A DNA stretch of 41,514 nt from Bacillota bacterium (lineage in GTDB: Bacteria; Bacillota_I; Bacilli_A; RF39; UBA660): contig JAEWBI010000032.1 in the NCBI GenBank assembly GCA_023391185.1, positions 1 to 41,514 of the forward strand. Reading direction: 5' to 3'. The notes beneath the pieces are model-generated. The model saw only the letters and a list, made by a program, of their open reading frames with translations, was not told where the DNA came from and did not search any database. Within the stretch, counting starts at the first letter, position 1. Each line of letters begins with the position of its first letter. Of the stretch, positions 7,809 through 15,148 are shown one piece after another. Made by a program: the position numbers and the translations under genes.

Positions 7809-8820
7809 TATTTATTAAATTTCCTAAATATTTAACAGTTCTAACCATTTGACTTGTATAACTATTTTCATTATCATACCAAGCCACAACTTGTACATGA
7901 TAAGTCTCATCATCAATCTTACTTACCATTGTTTGTGTTGCATCAAAAAGTGAACCTTCAGTAATTCCTATAATATCAGATGATACTAATTCTTCTTCAG
8001 TATATCCAAATGATGCGTTTGAAGCATCTTTCATTGTTTTATTAACTATTTCTTTTGTTAAGTCATTTGCTTTAACAACTGCTACTAATATAGTAGTTGA
8101 ACCAGTAATAACTGGTACTCTTTGAGCAGAACCGATAAGTTTTCCTTTCAACTCTGGAATAACAAGTCCAATAGCTTTAGCTGCACCAGTTGAATTTGGA
8201 ACTATATTTGCAGCGGCAGCTCTTGCTCTTCTCAAATCACCTTTACGATGTGGTCCATCAAGAACCATTTGGTCACCTGTGTAAGCATGTACAGTTGTCA
8301 TAATACCACTTACAATAGGAAAATTATTATTTAAAACATTAGCCATTGGAGCTAAACAGTTAGTAGTACAAGATGCTGCACTAATAACATGATCACTTTC
8401 TGAAATAATACCTTCATTTACACCATAAACTACGGTAGGTAAATCATCTCCTGCTGGTGCAGAAATAATAACATATTTTGCTCCAGCATTTATATGAGCC
8501 ATAGATTTATCTTTAGAAGTAAAGAAACCAGTACACTCAAGTACAACATCTACTCCTAATTCTTTCCATGGTAAATTATTTGGATCAGATTCTTTATATA
8601 TTTTAATCTCTTCATCATCAACTATTATAGAATCTTCTTTTGCCTCAATAATATGTCCTTCATATCTTTTTTGAGCTGAATCATACTTTAATAAATGTGC
8701 AAGCATATCAGGACTAGTTAAGTCATTAATGGCAACTATATCATATCCTTCTGCTTTAAACATTTGTCTAAAAGCTAGTCTTCCTATTCTACCAAAACCG
8801 TTAATTGCAACTTTAATCAT
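7804..8820 (-). CDS. gapA: Glyceraldehyde-3-phosphate dehydrogenase, type I
   Basis: 338 aa, full length. The NAD-binding Rossmann domain begins INGFGRIGR (7-15) with the NAD-selecting acidic residue in INDLT. The catalytic cysteine is C151 in SAASCTTNCLAP and its base partner H178 in TTVHAY. The later DGPHRKGDLRRARAA segment shapes the phosphate site. It oxidises glyceraldehyde-3-phosphate to 1,3-bisphosphoglycerate, the substrate of the nearby pgk product. AGAGGG lies upstream of the ATG. It sits downstream of the nucleoside kinase with a 66-base gap and ends in a terminator. No CggR-like repressor is adjacent. Confidence 0.97.
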   Translation of the reverse strand: MIKVAINGFGRIGRLAFRQMFKAEGYDIVAINDLTSPDMLAHLLKYDSAQKRYEGHIIEAKEDSIIVDDEEIKIYKESDPNNLPWKELGVDVVLECTGFFTSKDKSMAHINAGAKYVIISAPAGDDLPTVVYGVNEGIISESDHVISAASCTTNCLAPMANVLNNNFPIVSGIMTTVHAYTGDQMVLDGPHRKGDLRRARAAAANIVPNSTGAAKAIGLVIPELKGKLIGSAQRVPVITGSTTILVAVVKANDLTKEIVNKTMKDASNASFGYTEEELVSSDIIGITEGSLFDATQTMVSKIDDETYHVQVVAWYDNENSYTSQMVRTVKYLGNLINK

Positions 8821-8886
8821 ATCTAAATTACCCTCTTTCTTTATACAATGTATTAATTTATTTAAGAACTAAATTATTAAATAATT

Positions 8887-10554
8887 CTATTCTTCTTTAA
8901 ATCCACTGCCACCTATAAACTCTCTAAGTATTGAATCTTTAGGAATATCATCACTTGGTATTGCTAAGAAGTTTCTTAAGAAGTTTATTAATCTTATGGC
9001 TTCTGGATAAGCAGGATCATCTTCCGATACAGAGAACAGTAAAGGTTCAGCATACGTCTTAAGAATACCTAATTCATATACTAAAGCAGTATTAATTATG
9101 GCATCTGCATCATCTTGGAAAGGAAAAATAAACTTTTCTTCTCCAGTTCTAATATTATTCCACATATTAAGTGTATCTGCTGCTAAATGACCTCTAAACT
9201 TATTATCTCTAACTATTCTTCTAAGTTTTCTAGTATCACTTGTATGTATACGATTATGATTGTCTATATTTAATTGTGTTAAAGGACTAAGATATATTTT
9301 AAATTTACTTTTTCTTTCAACAGCAACTGTAAGTTCATCATTTAAAGCATGAAGTCCTTCTATAACTATTATGTCATTTTCTCCTAGTTGTAACCATTTA
9401 TTCTTAAATTCTTTTTTTCCAAGAACAAAATTATATTGTGGAAGCAAAACTTTTTCTCCATCTAATAATTTTGATAATTGTTTATTAAATAAATCTAAGT
9501 CTAGTGATCTTAATGATTCAAAATCATAATCACCATTTTCAAGTTTAGGTGTTTGATTTCTATCTAAAAAATAGTCATCAACTGAAATACTATGTGGTTT
9601 TAAACCATAAGTTTGTAAATACACAGCAAGTTTTTTAGAAGTTGTTGTCTTACCACTTGATGATGGTCCAGCCATTAACACTAATTTTATTCGCTTACGA
9701 TTAGAATTTATGGCATAGCATACATTTGCTAATTGATTTTCAAAATTTGCTTCAGCTAAACGAATAATTTCATCATATTTACCACGAGATACTATCTCGT
9801 TTAAATCAGCAGCACAATCAATATTGATTGTTTCTCCCCATTTTGTATAATCTAAGAATTTATCAAACACCATCTTATGATGAATATAATCAAGTGTACA
9901 TTCTGGATTAAATATAGTTGGATACGCTAATGAAAAACCATTACCTTTAATATAAGTTAATTTAAAATCATTTATTGCCCTTGTACTACTAGCCATTTCT
10001 GTAAAAAAGTAATCATAAACATCATCTAAACGATATAAATTTACAAAAGAATTGCTTATGTATCTTAAAACATTAACTTTATCTAACATTTTTTCTTTTT
10101 TAAAAAATTTAATTGCATCTAATCTTGCTACTGATAATCTAGTAAAGTTCAAATCTTCTTCAACAAGTTTACGCATTTCTGCATCTATTTCAGCAAGTAT
10201 TTCTTTATCAAGTTTTTTACCATGCAATTCACAGTAAACTCCTTTATCAATAGAATGTTCAATATTAACATCAACACTTGAACCATATAATCTATGTATT
10301 GCCACAACTAACATAAAGTTAGCACTTGATGTATAAACAGTGTTACCTTCTGAACTAGATCTATCAAAAAAATCAATATCACATTTTTTATCAATTGCTC
10401 TATTTAAATTTACTACTTCATTATCTATTTTAGCTGCTAATATAGGATAGTTGTAATATTTTTGAAATGAATGACTTATTTCAGCAAGTGTTGTATCCGC
10501 TGGAAATTCTTTTGTGATTTTACCTCTAAATGTTACTTTTACAAGTTTTTCCAT
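8887..10554 (-). CDS. TGS-domain nucleoside (uridine-type) kinase
   Basis: 555 aa, about 2.5 times a plain uridine kinase. An N-terminal TGS-like domain (about 1-65) is followed by a threonyl-tRNA-synthetase-like second domain (HRLYG near 87-91; about 70-240), and a C-terminal P-loop kinase (about 288-480) of the uridine kinase/phosphoribulokinase fold with Walker A GPSSSGKTT (296-304) and the SVDDYF motif. Family knowledge: this architecture is widespread in Bacillota and Bacteroidota as a predicted nucleoside kinase; the tRNA-synthetase-like part hints at RNA binding but lacks a catalytic aminoacylation core. The start at 10554 has AGAGGGA 5 bases upstream; an ATG 12 codons earlier lacks one. 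It is divergent from clpP. Confidence 0.88.
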   Translation of the reverse strand: MEKLVKVTFRGKITKEFPADTTLAEISHSFQKYYNYPILAAKIDNEVVNLNRAIDKKCDIDFFDRSSSEGNTVYTSSANFMLVVAIHRLYGSSVDVNIEHSIDKGVYCELHGKKLDKEILAEIDAEMRKLVEEDLNFTRLSVARLDAIKFFKKEKMLDKVNVLRYISNSFVNLYRLDDVYDYFFTEMASSTRAINDFKLTYIKGNGFSLAYPTIFNPECTLDYIHHKMVFDKFLDYTKWGETINIDCAADLNEIVSRGKYDEIIRLAEANFENQLANVCYAINSNRKRIKLVLMAGPSSSGKTTTSKKLAVYLQTYGLKPHSISVDDYFLDRNQTPKLENGDYDFESLRSLDLDLFNKQLSKLLDGEKVLLPQYNFVLGKKEFKNKWLQLGENDIIVIEGLHALNDELTVAVERKSKFKIYLSPLTQLNIDNHNRIHTSDTRKLRRIVRDNKFRGHLAADTLNMWNNIRTGEEKFIFPFQDDADAIINTALVYELGILKTYAEPLLFSVSEDDPAYPEAIRLINFLRNFLAIPSDDIPKDSILREFIGGSGFKEE

Positions 10555-10665
10555 GTTATCCCTCTTATTCTCTATTATTAATGATATCAAAAAATATTTG
10601 TTTTGTACACGATTTAGTGAATAATTTTACAGTTTGTAACTATTATATTAAGGAGAGGTGATTTT

Positions 10666-11232
10666 ATGCTTATACCAACTGTTATAGAGAAAAATAATAA
10701 CGAGCAACAAGCATATGACTTATATTCTAGACTTTTAAAAGATAGAATAATAATATTAAGTGGTGAAATTGATGATGTAAAAGCTAATGTAATAGTGGCA
10801 GAATTACTATACCTAGATTCATTAAGTAACGATGATATTAGTATATATATGAATTCACCTGGTGGGTCAGTAACTGCTGGCATGGCCATATATGACACTA
10901 TGAATTTTATCAAAAGTGATGTAAAAACTATTTGTGTTGGAATGTGTGCTTCAATGGCAGCTTTATTATTATCTAGTGGAACAAAGAAGAAAAGATTTTG
11001 CTTACCGAATGGTGAAGTAATGATACATCAACCACTTGGAGGCGCTGAAGGACAAGCAACAGAAATTAAAATTGCTGCTGAACACATTCTCAAAATAAAA
11101 GATAAGATAAATGTAATGCTCGCTGATAATACAGGTAAAGACATAAAGATAATAGAAAATGATACAGAAAGAGACTATTTTCTAAGTGCTAAAGAAGCCT
11201 TAGAATATGGACTTATTGATGAAATATTATAA
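10666..11232 (+). CDS. clpP: ATP-dependent Clp protease proteolytic subunit
   Basis: 188 aa. The serine-protease triad aligns one residue from the Escherichia coli numbering: S96 in MCASMAA, H121 in IHQPLGG, D170 in DTERDYF. It forms the tetradecameric barrel that degrades proteins delivered by ClpX or ClpC. It is preceded by the very strong AAGGAGAGGTGAT. It is one of the few plus-strand genes and shares a 111-base divergent region with the nucleoside kinase; I see no CtsR operator or CIRCE element there. It ends at a convergent hairpin shared with the lipoprotein gene. Confidence 0.97.
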   Translation: MLIPTVIEKNNNEQQAYDLYSRLLKDRIIILSGEIDDVKANVIVAELLYLDSLSNDDISIYMNSPGGSVTAGMAIYDTMNFIKSDVKTICVGMCASMAALLLSSGTKKKRFCLPNGEVMIHQPLGGAEGQATEIKIAAEHILKIKDKINVMLADNTGKDIKIIENDTERDYFLSAKEALEYGLIDEIL

Positions 11233-11257
11233 AAAAGAATCTTACGATTCTTTTTTT
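11231..11257. terminator. Bidirectional terminator between clpP and lipoprotein gene
   Basis: Stem AAAAAAGAATC/GATTCTTTTTTT with a 4-base loop, with T-runs on both strands, serves both converging genes. Confidence 0.8.
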
Positions 11258-11634
11258 ATTTCTATTATATAATTTTCATTCAGTTCCATATCAATATTAA
11301 CTATTATTTTTTTACTTTCAGTAGACTTTATTAGACCTCCAACATATCCTTTTGTGTCAACAATTAAATTTTCCTTTATATCTTTAATAACTATAGAAAT
11401 TAAATTAATAGTAATATCATTATTTGTTTTATTAGTAACAGTAGCTTCTAATACTGTATTATTATCATTCACCAAAAGTGATATATTGTTAAAATCCAAT
11501 TCTTCTTTTAACTGCTCTTCTATCAATAATTTATTTATATTTCCTGTTAGATCAGGAACAACATCAGGTTTCTCATTCTTATTGCCACACCCAGTTAATA
11601 ATAGGATCATTAATACTATCATAATTTTTTTCAC
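11242..11634 (-). CDS. Small lipoprotein, FxLYD-like
   Basis: 130 aa. A lipoprotein signal with lipobox LLTGC ends at C16, so the mature protein should be lipid-anchored outside the membrane. The segment about 45-125 alternates hydrophobic residues in beta strands with a TVTNKTNNDI motif, resembling FxLYD/DUF3426-like Ig folds that accompany cell-surface proteins. It starts 8 bases after the previous lipoprotein gene and is the last gene of the pilin-lipoprotein operon. Function unknown; a helper role for the large pilin-like protein is inferred from position only. Confidence 0.8.
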   Translation of the reverse strand: MKKIMIVLMILLLTGCGNKNEKPDVVPDLTGNINKLLIEEQLKEELDFNNISLLVNDNNTVLEATVTNKTNNDITINLISIVIKDIKENLIVDTKGYVGGLIKSTESKKIIVNIDMELNENYIIEIKKES

Positions 11635-11642
11635 TTTATCAC

Positions 11643-11975
11643 CTAATCACATTTCACAAATGCATCATATTCATATTTTTCTATATCAACTATTCTAAAT
11701 GTTGCATATGTCTCTTTATCATTACATTTTTCTTTATTTTCATTAACAAACATAGATGTATCTTTGCCTATTGCAGTCATTTCAGCTAAATCTAATCTAT
11801 ATACATTATCTGTTGGCTCTTTATTAGGAAAAGAGTCAGATTCATACACACTTTTAGCGTACTCAATTAATATATCTTTAAGTTTTTGTTCATCATATTC
11901 AGATTTATTTTCTTTTTTTTCACCGCATCCGGTTACTAATAATAGAATAACAAATATACCTAATATCTTCTTCAT
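11643..11975 (-). CDS. Small lipoprotein, unknown function
   Basis: 110 aa. The signal ends with lipobox LVTGC, and the mature part is charged and soluble with two further cysteines near the C-terminus. No known domain recognised. Its ATG begins one base after the TAA of the large pilin-like gene, and its ribosome site (GGGAGC) lies inside that gene's last codons, so translation is coupled. Together with the next lipoprotein it forms a three-gene operon. The close coupling suggests it acts with the pilin-like protein at the cell surface. Confidence 0.8.
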   Translation of the reverse strand: MKKILGIFVILLLVTGCGEKKENKSEYDEQKLKDILIEYAKSVYESDSFPNKEPTDNVYRLDLAEMTAIGKDTSMFVNENKEKCNDKETYATFRIVDIEKYEYDAFVKCD

Positions 11976-11976
11976 T

Positions 11977-14064
11977 TTATGCTCCCTTCATATATCTAAT
12001 TGTTACAACATAAGAATAATAATAATTTCCGTAACAAACATCTCTCCAACCACAAGATGTTTCTGGAACACAACAACACTGTGTTTGCCATCCACATGGA
12101 CATCCACAACAAGTTCCTGTATATGATTCAGAACAACTCCAGCATGATGTATGACAAACAGTTGCATTTTCACATACATACTGATTTGAACATGATGTTT
12201 GATAAGTTCCTGTTCCGCCTGATACATTAGTAGTAATAGTACTACCATTCATACTATATGATACGCTTCCGTTGTTTACAGTTACGCTGACAATTCTAAT
12301 AAAGCCAGTTAAGGTTTTAGAACTTGATCTACTTTGAGTAGTAGAAGAATCAAAAGTTATCGTATCAGTCACTTCAACTTCTGCAACTTCCCATACTGCA
12401 TATAGCGTAATTGGTGCATCGTTTGTATATGGTGCTCCACTTGCATAAGAACTAGTTCCTGAACTTGAAGTAGACCAACCTTTAAAGTTATAACCACTTC
12501 TTGTTGGAACAACTGATGTTATAGTTTTAGATGTTCCATATTTTTTTGTTTCATTACTAATATTACCAGTTCCACCATTTAAATTGTATGTTATTTGATA
12601 GTATGTATCAAATGCATTAGATCTACTTGTAGTAATATTTCCAGCATTATCAGTTACCTTTATCCATAAATATTTTGAAGGTCCACTAAGTGTAGTTACT
12701 ATATCTACTCCTTCACTAAAATCAGTATAACTACTTGTAGGCTCTACTGTACTACTTTCACTCCATGCATATTTTCTACTAGCAACTAAACTTCCTGCAT
12801 CACTTGTAGTTACTTTTGTACTTGCATTCACACTTGATCCACTTATTACAGTAAAGTTTCCACCATTGGTAACAAAATTACTAGTTGGTTTTACTTTGTC
12901 TATTCTTACTGTATATGGACTACTTGTTCCTGAATTATCGACTCCTGTTATTACTTTTACAGTGTATGAATTATTTAATTGCACTGCATCATCTACAGTA
13001 TAAGTGTTGTTTGTAGAAGTTTGTACTTTAGTTGAACCATTATACCATTCATATGTATATCCACTAGGACTACTTGAAGGCGTTACATTTGCCGTTAACT
13101 CAACACTTGTATTTACCCACTGTCCACTAGCAGCAGAACCAGTTATTGAAACAACTGGAAGAACATTATCTATTTTTGTAATAGATTGCGTACTACCAAG
13201 TATATAATTAGTACCATCACTTATTCTAGCTATAATAAAACCATTTTCATTAAATACTATTGGATCAGTATAAGGCATGAATGTTATGCCATCTATGCTA
13301 TACTCATTAGTATAATTTCCTTGGAATGTTATGGTTACTGTTTTCGTTTTAGAATATCCCTCTGGCTCTATTAAATAAGTTGGAGCATTTATCACATCAG
13401 TTTTAACTGTTTTTTCTAAAGAACTAGTTAAATTATTACCGTTTGTTATTATCAATCTAACTACATAAATTGTGTTACTTGTTAGTTCATTAAATGATAG
13501 TTGCCCTACTTGTCCTAAAGATTTAGTAGTAAGTATACTGCCATCTTTATAAACTTCTATTTTATATTCATTAATATCACTTTCATCATCATAGGCAGTT
13601 CCTTCATCTAATGTAACAGTAATAGTATTAGATGTCGTTTGAACATTAAATTTTGCTTCATCCACAAATGGATTACTTATATCTAATGAAGCACAATCAT
13701 CTGCTACCTTTAATTCTTCCCTTGTTCCATATGCGCAGTATTTACCTGCTTTTACAAACTGCGCAATTACATTATTATTTTCATCCACAATAAAATTTCC
13801 ACTAGTGAAAGTGTTATTTTTTATTTCTAAATCTTTAACAACTACCTCTTTAACACCACCTTCAGATAGTTCAAGAACATAATCTGCAGCTTTAAAAGCG
13901 CCATATACACTATCTTTAAAAGCATTCTTTTTTGCTGTTTCCGTAATTCTATTTATGATTGGTATAGCAATAAGACCAATTATTCCAATTACTAGTATTA
14001 CAGCCAAAAGTTCAATTAAAGTAAAAGCAGCAGATTTTTTCTTTATTTTAACTTTTTTATACAT
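11977..14064 (-). CDS. Large prepilin-like surface protein with Ig/Fn3-like, InlB-type repeat and 14-Cys tail
   Basis: 695 aa. A basic leader, then FTLIELLAVILVIGIIGLIAIP at about 14-34, is a type IV prepilin helix with Glu at +5; the -1 residue is Ala rather than Gly. A short pilin-like head with two cysteines (near 114-130) is followed by Fn3-like (about 145-225), chitobiase/Ig-like (about 235-300) and more Ig-like segments (about 300-490). A Flg_new/InlB B-repeat (about 495-565) shows YNLNGGTG, GYNFKGWS and ITLYAVW. The last about 70 residues hold 14 cysteines, including CC and CCC clusters, and end in aromatic residues. It is inferred to be an exported adhesin. It leads an operon with two coupled lipoproteins. 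Its ribosome site is weak. Confidence 0.8.
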   Translation of the reverse strand: MYKKVKIKKKSAAFTLIELLAVILVIGIIGLIAIPIINRITETAKKNAFKDSVYGAFKAADYVLELSEGGVKEVVVKDLEIKNNTFTSGNFIVDENNNVIAQFVKAGKYCAYGTREELKVADDCASLDISNPFVDEAKFNVQTTSNTITVTLDEGTAYDDESDINEYKIEVYKDGSILTTKSLGQVGQLSFNELTSNTIYVVRLIITNGNNLTSSLEKTVKTDVINAPTYLIEPEGYSKTKTVTITFQGNYTNEYSIDGITFMPYTDPIVFNENGFIIARISDGTNYILGSTQSITKIDNVLPVVSITGSAASGQWVNTSVELTANVTPSSSPSGYTYEWYNGSTKVQTSTNNTYTVDDAVQLNNSYTVKVITGVDNSGTSSPYTVRIDKVKPTSNFVTNGGNFTVISGSSVNASTKVTTSDAGSLVASRKYAWSESSTVEPTSSYTDFSEGVDIVTTLSGPSKYLWIKVTDNAGNITTSRSNAFDTYYQITYNLNGGTGNISNETKKYGTSKTITSVVPTRSGYNFKGWSTSSSGTSSYASGAPYTNDAPITLYAVWEVAEVEVTDTITFDSSTTQSRSSSKTLTGFIRIVSVTVNNGSVSYSMNGSTITTNVSGGTGTYQTSCSNQYVCENATVCHTSCWSCSESYTGTCCGCPCGWQTQCCCVPETSCGWRDVCYGNYYYSYVVTIRYMKGA

Positions 14065-14140
14065 ATATTCATCTACTTTCTTATTTAATAAACTATAAAA
14101 AATAAATATCCCTATAATTTATTATGAATATATATATAAT

Positions 14141-14161
14141 TAATATACTTCTAATATACTT
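14141..14161. repeat. Short direct repeat upstream of the large pilin-like gene
   Basis: Two copies of TAATATACTT (14141-14150 and 14152-14161) with an 11-base period lie about 80 bases upstream of the start at 14064. The helical-turn spacing would fit an operator, but the whole region is AT-rich. Confidence 0.3.
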
Positions 14162-14203
14162 TTTAAAAAAATGCATATAATATTTATTCCAATTTAAACA
14201 TTT

Positions 14204-14233
14204 AAAAAAGAGAAATCTTATCGTTTCTCTTTT
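14204..14233 (-). terminator. Terminator of the thioredoxin-like gene
   Basis: A 10-bp perfect stem AAAAGAGAAA/TTTCTCTTTT (14206-14215 and 14224-14233) with an 8-base loop is followed by TT/TTTAAA on the minus strand. Confidence 0.75.
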
Positions 14234-14474
14234 AATTATTTATTAAAATTTTATATATTTCTCTAACAGTTAATACTTTACCTTGACTTATCACCTCACC
14301 ATTTATTACCAATCCTGGTACATTTTTTATACCATATTTTTGTTTACTTGATGTATCATTTAACTCTTCTACATCATATTTAGTATCTGTTTCATCAATA
14401 GCTCTTTTAAGCATTTTTGTTAGTTTAATTCCATTGCTGCAATTTGAACCAATTATTTTTATATTGATTTCCAT
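14232..14474 (-). CDS. Monothiol thioredoxin-like protein
   Basis: 80 aa, the size of the small thioredoxin_3 family. It begins beta-alpha with KIIGSNCSNGIKL, and the cis-proline loop is NVPGLVING (P53 region), followed by SQGKVLTVREI. The active site is Cys-Ser-Asn-Gly: C12 is kept but the second Cys is Gly, so only a monothiol reaction is possible. The ATG at 14474 is chosen because AGAGGTG precedes it, although only 2-3 bases away; a TTG at 14507 has no ribosome site and a GTG lies one codon upstream. A perfect Spo0A box lies 47 bases upstream. It lies downstream of a SASP gene but behind a terminator. Confidence 0.75.
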   Translation of the reverse strand: MEINIKIIGSNCSNGIKLTKMLKRAIDETDTKYDVEELNDTSSKQKYGIKNVPGLVINGEVISQGKVLTVREIYKILINN

Positions 14475-14520
14475 CACCTCTTTTCTAAACCAATTATATC
14501 CTAACAATATGAAAGAAATA

Positions 14521-14527
14521 TGTCGAA
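14521..14527. promoter_or_regulatory. Spo0A box upstream of thioredoxin-like gene
   Basis: A perfect TGTCGAA in the run ATATGTCGAAAAAAT sits 47 bases upstream of the start at 14474, between the SASP terminator and the gene. It is the second intergenic perfect box in the window. Confidence 0.4.
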
Positions 14528-14542
14528 AAAATGTGAAAGTAT

Positions 14543-14569
14543 GAAAAAAACAAACCTAAGTTTGTTTTT
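14543..14569 (-). terminator. Terminator of the 59-aa SASP gene
   Basis: Stem AAAAACAAAC/GTTTGTTTTT (14546-14555 and 14560-14569) with a 4-base loop and T-run on the minus strand. Confidence 0.75.
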
Positions 14570-14570
14570 A

Positions 14571-14750
14571 TTATTTACTCATATGACTTTTTCCAAGTTC
14601 TACTAATCTCTTAGTCATTTCTCCACCTACAGAACCATTTTGTCTAGCAGATGTGTCTGGACCTAAGTTAACATTTAGTTCTCTAGCTATCTCATATTTC
14701 ATGTTATCTAGCACTTGTTTAGAACCACTTGTTACTAATTTGTTATTCAT
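14571..14750 (-). CDS. Alpha/beta-type small acid-soluble spore protein
   Basis: 59 aa. It carries the SASP core: LDNMKYEIARELNV, LGPDTSARQNGSVGGEMTKRLVELG. The germination protease site is expected at E20-I21 in YEIA. These proteins coat spore DNA, shift it to an A-like form and protect it from UV. The start at 14750 has GGTGGTGAG upstream; an upstream in-frame start would add 17 residues foreign to the family and overlap the promoter. It lies next to a second SASP gene, each with its own promoter and terminator. Confidence 0.95.
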   Translation of the reverse strand: MNNKLVTSGSKQVLDNMKYEIARELNVNLGPDTSARQNGSVGGEMTKRLVELGKSHMSK

Positions 14751-14770
14751 ACAACTCACCACCTTATTAA

Positions 14771-14800
14771 TATTGTTTCCATATGCGACAAAATAATACA
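14771..14800 (-). promoter_or_regulatory. Putative sigma-G promoter of SASP gene
   Basis: AAAAAAAATGTATTA gives a -35 (TGTATT, 14795-14800), then 17 bases to a -10 AACAATA (14771-14777). The same 15-base -35 block and spacing occur before the neighbouring SASP gene, which supports function. Matches to CATACTA are only partial. Confidence 0.45.
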
Positions 14801-14823
14801 TTTTTTTTACCTAAATTTATAAT

Positions 14824-14849
14824 AAAAAAAGACAGTGATAATAACTGTC
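14824..14849 (-). terminator. Terminator of the 73-aa SASP gene
   Basis: Stem ACAGT/ACTGT region: GACAGT (14831-14836) pairs with ACTGTC (14844-14849), followed by TTTTTTT on the minus strand. Confidence 0.75.
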
Positions 14850-14857
14850 CATTTTCA

Positions 14858-15079
14858 TTATTTTGATTGGTAGTTAGCAGATCCTCCTAAATTTTGTTCA
14901 CCCATTTGAACAAGTCTTTTAGTGATTTCTCCACCTACTGAACCATTAGATCTACTAGATGCATCAGGACCCATTGTAACTCCTAATTCACTAGCTATTT
15001 CATATTTCATTTTATCAATTGCTTGTTTAGCACCTGGTACAACGAAACTATTTTTCTTTGAGTTATTACTGTTATTCAT
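14858..15079 (-). CDS. Alpha/beta-type small acid-soluble spore protein
   Basis: 73 aa, of usual SASP length. The core is IDKMKYEIASELGV, MGPDASSRSNGSVGGEITKRL, with the germination protease cut expected at E27-I28. The N-terminus is Asn/Ser/Lys-rich and the C-terminal 13 residues are variable. CAGGAGGTGAAAC is a near-perfect ribosome site. It is a paralogue of the gene at 14571-14750 (about 60% identical in the core by eye). Expression in the forespore under sigma-G is expected from family knowledge. Confidence 0.96.
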   Translation of the reverse strand: MNNSNNSKKNSFVVPGAKQAIDKMKYEIASELGVTMGPDASSRSNGSVGGEITKRLVQMGEQNLGGSANYQSK

Positions 15080-15101
15080 TGTTTCACCTCCTGTACATTA
15101 A

Positions 15102-15131
15102 TATCTTGTGTACATTTGGTTTTTTAATACA
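15102..15131 (-). promoter_or_regulatory. Putative sigma-G promoter of second SASP gene
   Basis: TGTATT (15126-15131, in the same AAAAAAAATGTATTA block as the other SASP gene) and CAAGATA (15102-15108) are 17 bases apart. Confidence 0.45.
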
Positions 15132-15148
15132 TTTTTTTTACAATTTTT

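Noticed and set aside
10614..10913. A 99-codon frame antisense to the start of clpP
   Set aside because: It overlaps clpP completely, has no ribosome site and no protein-like pattern.
12003..12248. Open frames of 76-81 codons on both strands over the cysteine-rich tail of the large pilin-like gene
   Set aside because: They lack ribosome sites and family features. The pilin frame runs through to a stop that is coupled to the next gene's ribosome site, so the Cys-rich tail is in frame and not an artefact.
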